The notes under the pieces were generated by a model. The model was not told the DNA's origin, made no database searches, and was given only the letters and a program-made list of their open reading frames with translations. From contig CASFXG010000002.1 of assembly GCA_949298635.1 (NCBI GenBank), forward strand, positions 1 to 64,000: a stretch of DNA of 64,000 bases. Reading direction: 5' to 3'. This DNA is from an uncultured Coriobacteriaceae bacterium. GTDB lineage: Bacteria; Actinomycetota; Coriobacteriia; Coriobacteriales; Coriobacteriaceae. Positions 31,305 through 38,889 of this stretch are shown here, piece after piece (within the stretch, counting starts at the first letter, position 1; each line of letters begins with the position of its first letter). The position numbers and the translations under genes were made by a program.

Positions 31305-34300
31305 CTAACCCCGAGCCGCAGCGTCCTGCGGCGTGATAGGACGGTTCACACGTGCAAGCATATCACGAGCAGGCGCATCGAGCGCCCACCGACAGAAGGC
31401 GTCGAAGGCCATGCGCGTGCGGAGCCCCTCCAGATAGCGGATGGACGCGGTGAGCTCCATGTGGCCGGGGCTCTCGGCCATCTGGATGCGACGACTGCCG
31501 TCCGCACTGCTCACGTTCGCGAACCCGAGCTCTTCGAAGATTGCGATGCCGCACGCGACCATGCGCTCGTCCACCGGCGTGCGCGCGTCGATGGCGAGGC
31601 ACATGCTCGCGATATCGCAGTCGCTGGCCGTAAAGCTCTGCTCGCCCGTTTGCGAGAGGTTCGAGCGCCACATAGTCTGGAGCGCCCGGTAGAGCGTGAC
31701 GAGCTCGTCGCGTTCCGGAGCAGCGGCGTTGAGCAGGCGCTCGTTGATGCGGGCGTCGCGCGAGGAGTAGAGCAGGTGCACCGTCGCCGGCGCACCGTCG
31801 CGACCGGCGCGGCCGCTCATCTGGTTGAACTCCGTGGCGGAAAACGGCATGTGGTAGAGAACGACGTGGCGGATGTCCGCGAGGTTCACGCCTTCGCCGA
31901 ATGCCGAGGTCGAAACGATGCAGACGAGCGACCCGGTACGGAACGCCTCCTCCACCTGCGCGCGCACGCTCCGCGAGAGGCCGGCATGGTAGAACGCGAT
32001 GCCCCCGGCAAGCTCCGGCACGCGCTTGCGAAGCGTGCGCACGAGCGCCGCGGCCTGGTCGCGCGAATTGACGTACACGACGCACTTCTCGCCCGTCGCG
32101 ACGATCGATACGAGCCGATTCTCGCGGCTCGCAAGGTCGCGATCATCCTCGAGGTCGAGGTTCTCGCGCACCGTGGCGTCGACGACGACGTGCTCAATAT
32201 CCAGCATGTCGCAGATAGCGCGCGCCGTGTCCTCGTCCGCCGTCGCGGTGACGGCGAGCACGCACGGGCGACCGAGCTCCTCGAGTACGCGCGGCAGCTC
32301 GAGGTAGGCGCTCCGCTCGCCAGAGCGCGCACGCGCGATATGGTGCGCCTCGTCGATCACGACGAAGCCTACGCGAGCCGCGCGTGCGAAGCGCGAGCTG
32401 TGTATGGTGAAGAACTCTGGCGTGGTGAGAACGATGTCGAGCGTACCGGCAGCGAGTGCGGAGAACGCACGGTCGCGTGCCGGCGCGAGCGTCTCGCCCG
32501 TGAGCACCGCCGCCCGCACCCCGAGTGCAGCGCAGGCAGATACCAGGTGGAATGCCTGGTCTGCGACGAGCGCGCGCAGCGGGTAGACGAGGATGCTCAC
32601 CCGATGGTTGAGCACGGCCTCGCGGATGGCGTGGACTTGGAAGATGAGCGATTTGCCGCGCCCCGTGCCCATGACAGCGAGCGCGCTCTGCCCCTGCTCG
32701 AGGGCGGCGAGCGCCTCGCTCTGCGCGCGATGCGGCGACGCCGCGCCGATGAACGTGTGCAAAAGCGTGCGAGTGAGCTCGTCGCAAGAAAGCTGCGAGA
32801 GGAGCGCGCGGCGATCCTTGGCGACGGGTACAGCCTCTCCTTCGCACGCCGCCGGGCTAGACTGCCCCGAAGTTCCCGCAGACGACGTGGACTCGGTTGC
32901 ATCGGACGCGTCGAGCACATCGCTTGCCCCGGTATCGCGCCCTTCGTGCCGCAAGATATCACGCACCATGAGCTTCGGCTTGACCCTGCCCTGCCAATGC
33001 TCGGCAACCGCCTCGAACACGAGGTCGACCACCGAATCGCAGGCGCAGACCTCCTCGATATCGGGTACGCGGAACATGATGGCGGGAACGCTCGACACGC
33101 CGTCCGTCGCCGTGAAGCGCATATGGTCTGCCGTCTTGCCCACGCAGAAGCGATCCGCCATCGTCACGCCCGTCGCCGCGAGAAGCGGCACCTTGTTGCC
33201 TTGGCCGAACGGCTCGAGCAGCGAAATCTCCTCGATGGTATCGATGTCGAGTTCCGCAAGGTCGACGGTCGTGGCAATCTCGCCCGTGTCGAGAAACGCC
33301 TCTTCCGGAAGCTCGGAGAGCACGGCGTCGAGGCGCGTACGAAGCTCGGGCAGGCGCTCTGCGGGGAGCGTGACGCCCACCGCGCCCGCATGCCCGCCGA
33401 AGCGCGTGAGCAGATCAGAGCAGCGCTCGACGGCGTCGAACAGGTTCACCGAGCCCACGGAGCGGCCGGAGCCGCGCGCGACGCCGTCTTCGATGGAGAA
33501 GAGCAGCGCCGGCACGTGGTAGCGGTTGACGAGACGGCTCGCGACGATACCCTTCACGCCCTCGTGCCAACCCTCGCCGCCTACCACGATGACGCGACCG
33601 CCCGCAAACGACTCCTCCACGCGGGCGAGCGCGTCCTCGGTGAGCTCGGCTTCGATGGCGCGGCGCTCCTGGTTGACCTCCTCGAGGCGGGCGGCAAGGC
33701 GCGACGCCTCGATCGCATCGCGCTCGAGCAAGAGGTCGAGGGCGAGCGCAGGGTCTGCCATGCGACCGGCGGCGTTGAGGCGCGGGATGAGCGAGAACGA
33801 GAGGGAATCGGCGGTGATGGTCTCGATGTCGACGCGGCTCACGCTGGCGAGCGCGATGAAGCCCGGGCGCGCCGTGGCGCGCATCTGCGCGATGCCCTCG
33901 GCGACAAGCGCGCGGTTCTCGGGCGTGAGCAGCATCATGTCCGAAACCGTGCCGAGCGCCGCGACCTCAAGGTAGTGCCGCCACAGATCCGGCCTGCCGA
34001 AGCGCGCGCCGAGCACTTGGACGAGCTTCAAGGCCACGCCGGCGCCGGCGAGCTCACGCGAGGGCCCTTGTGCCTCGAGCTTGGGATCGGTAAGCGGAAT
34101 ACCCTCTGGCACCGCGTCTGAAGGCTCGTGGTGGTCCGTCACGGCAAGATCGATGCCGCGCTCGCGAAGGTAGGCTACTTCGCTCTTCGCCGCGATGCCG
34201 TTATCGACCGTCACGATGAGCGAAGGAGCACAGGCTGCGACCACCCGGTCGAGTGCCGCCTCGGAGATGCCGTAACCCTCGTCGAAGCGATGTGGGATGA

Positions 34301-34649
34301 ACGGGTACACCGTCGCGCCGAGCGCGCGAAGCCCTTCGGTGAGCAGGCACGTCGACGTGATGCCGTCGACGTCGAAGTCGCCGAAGACCGCGATGGATTC
34401 GCCCGTGCGCACCGCACGCTCAACCCGGTTTGCGACGCCTGCCATGCCGGGGATGATCAGCGGATCCGCCCAGTCGCGCTCGAGCGAGGGCGTGAGGAAG
34501 CGCTCCGCTTCCTCGACCGAAGGGATGCCGTGCGCGACCATGATGCGTGCGACGAGCGGCGCGACCGCGAGCTCGCGCGAGAGCGTGGCGGCAAGCTCCG
34601 CATCTTGGCGCGCGAGCGCCCAGCGGTGGGTGGTCTTAAGCGATGCCAT
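31305..34649 (-). CDS. recJ: RecJ exonuclease fused to a RecQ-like helicase
   Basis: 1114 residues in one frame. Residues 1-565 form RecJ: DHH motif I VFGDFDVDG (88-96), VTVDNGI (147-152), VTDHHEP (170-176), LGTVSDM, and the DHHA1 segment RFGGHAGAVG (417-426), then the OB-like part. A low-complexity linker (about 572-610) leads to a superfamily 2 helicase: GTGRGKSLIF (661-670), VYPLRALVADQ, TTPEF, VIDEAHH (764-770, DEAH), VTATADE, and QMSGRAGRDG (943-952), the RecQ arrangement. No clear zinc-binding RQC or HRDC follows. RecJ degrades single strands 5' to 3' behind RecQ in recombination repair; here both activities are predicted in one chain. Confidence 0.93.
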   Translation of the reverse strand: MASLKTTHRWALARQDAELAATLSRELAVAPLVARIMVAHGIPSVEEAERFLTPSLERDWADPLIIPGMAGVANRVERAVRTGESIAVFGDFDVDGITSTCLLTEGLRALGATVYPFIPHRFDEGYGISEAALDRVVAACAPSLIVTVDNGIAAKSEVAYLRERGIDLAVTDHHEPSDAVPEGIPLTDPKLEAQGPSRELAGAGVALKLVQVLGARFGRPDLWRHYLEVAALGTVSDMMLLTPENRALVAEGIAQMRATARPGFIALASVSRVDIETITADSLSFSLIPRLNAAGRMADPALALDLLLERDAIEASRLAARLEEVNQERRAIEAELTEDALARVEESFAGGRVIVVGGEGWHEGVKGIVASRLVNRYHVPALLFSIEDGVARGSGRSVGSVNLFDAVERCSDLLTRFGGHAGAVGVTLPAERLPELRTRLDAVLSELPEEAFLDTGEIATTVDLAELDIDTIEEISLLEPFGQGNKVPLLAATGVTMADRFCVGKTADHMRFTATDGVSSVPAIMFRVPDIEEVCACDSVVDLVFEAVAEHWQGRVKPKLMVRDILRHEGRDTGASDVLDASDATESTSSAGTSGQSSPAACEGEAVPVAKDRRALLSQLSCDELTRTLLHTFIGAASPHRAQSEALAALEQGQSALAVMGTGRGKSLIFQVHAIREAVLNHRVSILVYPLRALVADQAFHLVSACAALGVRAAVLTGETLAPARDRAFSALAAGTLDIVLTTPEFFTIHSSRFARAARVGFVVIDEAHHIARARSGERSAYLELPRVLEELGRPCVLAVTATADEDTARAICDMLDIEHVVVDATVRENLDLEDDRDLASRENRLVSIVATGEKCVVYVNSRDQAAALVRTLRKRVPELAGGIAFYHAGLSRSVRAQVEEAFRTGSLVCIVSTSAFGEGVNLADIRHVVLYHMPFSATEFNQMSGRAGRDGAPATVHLLYSSRDARINERLLNAAAPERDELVTLYRALQTMWRSNLSQTGEQSFTASDCDIASMCLAIDARTPVDERMVACGIAIFEELGFANVSSADGSRRIQMAESPGHMELTASIRYLEGLRTRMAFDAFCRWALDAPARDMLARVNRPITPQDAAARG

Positions 34650-35044
34650 ACGACATCACCGACCCTGCGACGAAATTCGAGGTACGACGGCATCCGGCAT
34701 CCTTGCCGGCATGCCCGCAAGCACTGCTTAGCATAAGCGAACGTCCCTTTGGAGTGGACCCGCTGCGGCGGGTCGAGCTGTTGTTCGCTATCTAGTATAC
34801 GCGGTGTGCGGACAAATTCGCCGCGCAAACCTGTCAGCGGCGCGTATTGCGTGGGCGAAAAGGCCGCCCCATCTCCAGCACCTATATGCGGCAGCCGTCG
34901 TCCGCTCGACGCACGACGTCGACATTTCTCTCCACGTTTTCGCCTCAAGATGGGAAAAGTGGCGAGAAATGTCGGCGTCGTCGGGCACCATGGGTTTTTA
35001 CGATTCTGAAATCCGGTGCCAGGGTCTCGCACGAGGGGCAGGCT
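34650..35044. repeat. Intergenic gap with a gtcgacattt inverted repeat
   Basis: Arms cgacgtcgacatttctc (34914-34930) and gagaaatgtcggcgtcg (34964-34980) form a stem with one G-T mismatch around a 33-nt spacer; it is the best copy of the family also seen at 264 and 27943. A fragment like the gtgggactc repeat (ggtgccagggtctcgcac, 35015-35032) lies beside it, as at 27902. No gene was found in the 395 bp. Confidence 0.75.
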
Positions 35045-36436
35045 TTAGCACGCGAGCAGGTACCGTGTCTCGTATGGACCGAGCTCCAACGCGCCGGAAA
35101 GCTCGATGACCGGCGCGGTGCCGCAACCGTCCTCGGCGAGCACGTCGACGAAGCGCCCCGCAAGCTCGCCCGCCGCCACCGTCACCGGAGACGCCGCCGC
35201 GTTCACTGCCACGAGCACCCGCGCGCCGTCGCATATCCGCTCGAAGAGCAGCTGCTCGCTCGCGATCTGCACGTTGCGGTATCCGCCGTAGCAGAGTGCG
35301 CGGGCGGCGGGTACAAGCGCGCCGTCCGCCTCGCGCGCCGTGCGCGCCGCAGCGAGCCTGCGGATCCATGCGGTGAGGTCGTTCGGCCGCGGCTCCTCGA
35401 ATGCCGGACGCAGCGGCCAGTCGTCTCCCCCGCCTTTTTGGCCGGGTTCGCCCCACTCGCTGCCGTAATAGAGGCAGGGAATCCCGGGCATCCCGAAGAG
35501 CAGACCATAGGCGGGGCGCACGTGGGCGGGATCGGAAAGGATGCTCGCGACGCGCGTCACGTCATGGTTGTCGACGAACGAGAGCAGGTGCAGTCCCTGG
35601 TAGATGCACCACGGGTCGCCACCGAACTGCCGATGCAGCGAATGGGCGATCTCGAACATGTTGTGGGAATTGAAGCTCGAATAGAGCCCCTTGTAGCACT
35701 CGTAGTTCGTGCACGAATGAAGCATCTCGCCGTTCACGAGCTGGCTATAGTCGCCGTGGAGCATCTCGCCGATGAGCGGAAACGTCGCGTCTGATCCAGG
35801 TGCCCCGGGCACAGGCGCACCCGCAAGCTCGTCCGCAAGCGCCCGCAAACGACGCAGGAACTCGTGATCGAGCAGGTAGGCGACGTCCAAGCGCAGGCCG
35901 TCGATGCCGAATTCACTCCGCCAGAAACGCACGGTGTCGAGCAGGTAGTCCGCGACCTCGGGATTGCGCAGGTTCAGCTTCACGAGGTCGTACGCACCCT
36001 CCCAGCCTTCGTACCAGAAGCCGTCGCCATATGCTGAATCGCCGTCGAAGTTCGTGATGAACCAATCGCGGTATCGGGAATCCCAGCCGTGTTCGCGCAG
36101 GTCGCGAAACGCCCAAAACTCACGACCCACATGGTTGAACACGGCATCGAGCACCACGCGGATACCGTGTTCATGAAGCACGCGCACCACGTAGGCAAGG
36201 TCCTCGTTGCCGCCCAGGCGACAGTCCACGCAGCGCAGGTCGCGCGTGTCGTAGCCGTGGACACTCGATTCGAACACGGGGTTGAGCAGCACCGCGCCCA
36301 CGCCGAGCCCCTCGAGGTAGTCCGCCCACGCGGCGACGCGGCGCAGGCGCGGTACCCGCACGCTGTCGTTCTCATGCGGCGCGCCGCAAAATCCTAACGG
36401 ATAGATCTGGTAGAACGTGCTCTCATCTGCCCACAT
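35045..36436 (-). CDS. GH13 alpha-amylase-family glycosidase
   Basis: 463 residues from ATG 36436, six nt after GGGAAGG. The four conserved GH13 regions are clear: DAVFNH (98-102), GLRLDVAY with nucleophile Asp184, LIGEML with acid/base Glu224, and FVDNHD (287-292) with the third carboxylate. The barrel begins with FYQIYPLGFCGAP; the C-terminal beta domain is short. It has no signal peptide, so it would act on maltodextrin or glycogen-like substrates inside the cell. Neither an export signal nor a starch-binding domain is seen. The precise linkage specificity is unknown. Confidence 0.92.
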   Translation of the reverse strand: MWADESTFYQIYPLGFCGAPHENDSVRVPRLRRVAAWADYLEGLGVGAVLLNPVFESSVHGYDTRDLRCVDCRLGGNEDLAYVVRVLHEHGIRVVLDAVFNHVGREFWAFRDLREHGWDSRYRDWFITNFDGDSAYGDGFWYEGWEGAYDLVKLNLRNPEVADYLLDTVRFWRSEFGIDGLRLDVAYLLDHEFLRRLRALADELAGAPVPGAPGSDATFPLIGEMLHGDYSQLVNGEMLHSCTNYECYKGLYSSFNSHNMFEIAHSLHRQFGGDPWCIYQGLHLLSFVDNHDVTRVASILSDPAHVRPAYGLLFGMPGIPCLYYGSEWGEPGQKGGGDDWPLRPAFEEPRPNDLTAWIRRLAAARTAREADGALVPAARALCYGGYRNVQIASEQLLFERICDGARVLVAVNAAASPVTVAAGELAGRFVDVLAEDGCGTAPVIELSGALELGPYETRYLLAC

Positions 36437-36554
36437 AGCATGCCTTCCCAACATGATACAACCCAGCCTGGCTGGATGGTTGCATTCCGAAAACGCCAGG
36501 CTGCGGCGTACGGCGCAACCCGGCGTTATCGTCTATCGTTGCTACGGGAACGAG

Positions 36555-36698
36555 CTACTCCTCGACCGCCTCAAACTGGTCGGGGCCGACGCCGCACACG
36601 GGGCAGACGAAGTCCTCGGGCAGCTCGGGGGTATCGACCTCGACCTCATACCCGCACACGACGCATACGAACTTGTAGGTCTTCTTCTCGTCGCTCAT
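36555..36698 (-). CDS. Rubredoxin
   Basis: 47 residues: [20 protein letters not shown] begins the protein, and it ends with a second [13 protein letters not shown] block. The two CxxC knuckles (Cys12/15 and Cys32/35) bind one iron, as in all rubredoxins; the protein lies at the small end of the family. AAGGAAG precedes the ATG. It carries single electrons, typically to detoxification enzymes in anaerobes. The gene lies 130 nt after a flavin reductase-like gene on the same strand, which recalls the flavin reductase-rubredoxin fusion Hrb of acetogens. Confidence 0.92.
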   Translation of the reverse strand: MSDEKKTYKFVCVVCGYEVEVDTPELPEDFVCPVCGVGPDQFEAVEE

Positions 36699-36828
36699 CT
36701 GGCACTTCCTTTCCATGTAAACCGGCAACCGCCGCCGGTGTCTTCTGAATGGTACCCACAGGCACGGCGCTCATACAAATGATTCCGCACGCGTATCACA
36801 TCATCGCCAATCGGCGATGGCAAAGGCG

Positions 36829-37332
36829 CTATCCCTGGTAGCTCGATGCCTTGGGCGGCGTCTTGCCCTTGAGCACGGCATGGTAGTAGCTGTAGGTAAG
36901 CGGCTCCTCGTCCGAAAGCACCTGGGCGTCAACGACCTCGCCGATGAACAGGAGATGCGTGCCCACATCGACCGTATCCACCAAGCGGCACGCCAGAAGC
37001 GCGCAGACGTGCTCGGGCGAATAAGGGCTTCCCACCGCAGAGGTCTCGCAGCCGTATTTCTCGAACTTATCGTAGGTATCGCTCGAGCGGAATCCGAAGT
37101 TGCCGATGTAGGGCATATCGGCTGTCTTGTCGATCGCTGTCACGGTGAACGCGCCGGCGGCCTTGATGACGCCTGCCGTGACATTCTCTTTGTTCACCGC
37201 CACCGAGACACGCGGCGGCTGGGACGTCACCTGCACCGCCGTGTTGATCACGCAGCCCGCGCGCTGGCCGTCCGCCTCGGCGGAGACGACATACAGCCCG
37301 TAGCTCATCTTGAAGAATGCCGAAAGATCCAT
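36829..37332 (-). CDS. Flavin reductase-like FMN-binding protein
   Basis: 167 residues from ATG 37332 (AAGGAGCT upstream). It belongs to the flavin reductase/flavoredoxin split-barrel family: MSYGLYVVSAEADGQRAGCVINTAVQVTSQPP, VAVNKENVTAGVI, FTVTAIDKT and HLLFIGEVVDAQ mark the FMN-binding barrel. In anaerobes such proteins (often named flavoredoxin or Hrb) transfer electrons between rubredoxin and reductases. Rubredoxin lies downstream on the same strand, which supports this role. Confidence 0.9.
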   Translation of the reverse strand: MDLSAFFKMSYGLYVVSAEADGQRAGCVINTAVQVTSQPPRVSVAVNKENVTAGVIKAAGAFTVTAIDKTADMPYIGNFGFRSSDTYDKFEKYGCETSAVGSPYSPEHVCALLACRLVDTVDVGTHLLFIGEVVDAQVLSDEEPLTYSYYHAVLKGKTPPKASSYQG

Positions 37333-37461
37333 GGGGAGCTCCTTCCTGGGATGCAGGGCATCCGGATTTGGAACCATTGTACCCAGTGCGGAACACGCCT
37401 TCATCGAAAGCCGTGAACGGTCTTTCACTCACTCTGTGTGATGTACCGGAAGCGTTCGACC

Positions 37462-37932
37462 TTAACGGTTGCGCTCCTTGAGCGTGCGCTCGATCTCGCG
37501 CTGCATGTCGCGTTTGGCCATATCGTCGCGCTTGTCGTAGAGCTTCTTGCCGCGGCCGAGACCCAGCAGGAGCTTCACGCGGCCGTCGGTGTTGAAATAG
37601 AGCTCAAGCGGCACGAGAGCGTATCCGCGCGTGCGCAGCTTCACGTCCAAGTGGTTGATCTCCTTGCGGTGGAGCAGGAGGCGCCGGCGACGATCGGGGT
37701 CGCGGTTAAAGATCGAACCGTTGCTATAGGGATGGATGTGCACGCCGATGAGCCAGCACTCTCCCCCGCGGATGACCGCGTAGGTATCGGTAATCTGGCA
37801 GGCACGTTCGCGCAGGCTCCGCACCTCGGTGCCGGAGAGCTCGACGCCGCATTCATACGTCTCCTCGATGAAGTACGCATGGTGCGCCGAGCGGTTCTTC
37901 GCAATGGTTTTGTGTTCCTTGCGGCTAGGCAT
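37462..37932 (-). CDS. smpB: SsrA-binding protein SmpB
   Basis: 156 residues, the usual length. It shows KNRSAHHAYFIEETYECGVELSGTEVRSLRE, SNGSIFNRDPDRRRRLLLHRKEI and the basic C-terminal tail GRGKKLYDKRDDMAKRD, which enters the decoding centre during trans-translation. SmpB brings tmRNA to stalled ribosomes. The ATG overlaps the last 8 nt of the TPR gene. tmRNA itself is not in this window. Confidence 0.98.
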   Translation of the reverse strand: MPSRKEHKTIAKNRSAHHAYFIEETYECGVELSGTEVRSLRERACQITDTYAVIRGGECWLIGVHIHPYSNGSIFNRDPDRRRRLLLHRKEINHLDVKLRTRGYALVPLELYFNTDGRVKLLLGLGRGKKLYDKRDDMAKRDMQREIERTLKERNR

Positions 37933-38800
37933 CGGCGCCCCCTTCGGCTTCAGCGCGCTCGGCCTCGAGCTCGGCGTCGGACTCATGGATGAGCTGGATG
38001 AGCGCGGCGCATGCGTCCTCGCCCACGAGGTCGCGGGCACGCAGTGTATAGCGGGTCGCCTCGTCGCGCTCGCCCGCCTTTGAGGCATCCGTAGCGCACA
38101 TGAGCAGGCAGATGGCAATCTCGGCATTCGGATCGGTCGAGAAACCCTGCGATGCGAGCTCCTGCGCGGCCTCCTCGTCGGAAGCGTTCGCCGCATCCGG
38201 CGCCTCTTGCATGAGGCGCGTGAGCACCTGGCGCGTCGCGCGCTCGCCGGGAGCGAAGGCCGAGGCGCGGCGCGCGAACCCAGCCGCGAGCAGCGGCTCG
38301 TTCTTATTCAGGAAGAACTGGCCGAGCGCCGCGCACGCACGTCCGAAGAGCCTGGCGTCCGCTGCACGCTCGAGCACGGAATAGGCGAGCGCGCCCCACT
38401 CGTCCTCGTTGCCGAGCACGCGGTAGAGCTCCGCCAAATCCAGGCGGTACGCGCAATTCATGGGATTCCAGCGCACGGCCTGCTTGAGCGCGTCGCGCGC
38501 AAGACCGAACTCCCGCTGGTTGATATAGACGAAGGCGAGGTCGGCGTACATGCGGTCGAAGGGAGCCCCCGCCTGCACGAGCGTGCGCGGGTCCTTCTCC
38601 ACGCGCCGGTACGCAAGCCGCTCGAAGCTATCGGCGAAGCAGAAGTACTGCACATCGTCGCCTGCGGGGCACGCCTCCTTCACGTAATCCTCGACGGCGT
38701 CGCGCATCTCGAGCAGCTCCGGCAGAGCGGCGTCGAAATCACCCTGGCTCAGATAGTTCTCGACATGTTGGATTGCCTGTGCGGAGATCGGCAGGTCCAT
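37925..38800 (-). CDS. TPR-like helical repeat protein
   Basis: 291 residues. Helix pairs with the TPR spacing are visible: APFDRMYADLAFVYINQREFGLARDALKQAVRWNP (about 77-111) and following CAYRLDLAELYRVLGNEDEW. The N-terminus (ISAQAIQHVENYLSQGDFDAALPELLEMRD) also has the form of a helix pair. The C-terminus is acidic. TPR proteins mediate protein contacts. Its place between rnr and smpB, with a strong AAGGAGG site and an 8-bp overlap with smpB, links it to RNA decay or ribosome rescue, but its function is unknown. Confidence 0.8.
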   Translation of the reverse strand: MDLPISAQAIQHVENYLSQGDFDAALPELLEMRDAVEDYVKEACPAGDDVQYFCFADSFERLAYRRVEKDPRTLVQAGAPFDRMYADLAFVYINQREFGLARDALKQAVRWNPMNCAYRLDLAELYRVLGNEDEWGALAYSVLERAADARLFGRACAALGQFFLNKNEPLLAAGFARRASAFAPGERATRQVLTRLMQEAPDAANASDEEAAQELASQGFSTDPNAEIAICLLMCATDASKAGERDEATRYTLRARDLVGEDACAALIQLIHESDAELEAERAEAEGGADA

Positions 38801-38889
38801 GGTTTCCTCCTTATGCGGCGCTCGGCGCGCTCGAGCAGCGCTGGACGCGCCGACGTTCGAAGTCGAGCCGTGCGGAATGATCGTTCGGG

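Noticed and set aside
31272-34121. 949-codon open frame on the plus strand
   Set aside because: It is antisense to the RecJ-helicase gene and results from GC-rich codon bias; its translation is His/Arg/Asp-rich without any domain.
37333-37461. tmRNA gene next to smpB
   Set aside because: The gap is too short (129 nt) and has no tRNA-like ends or tag reading frame.
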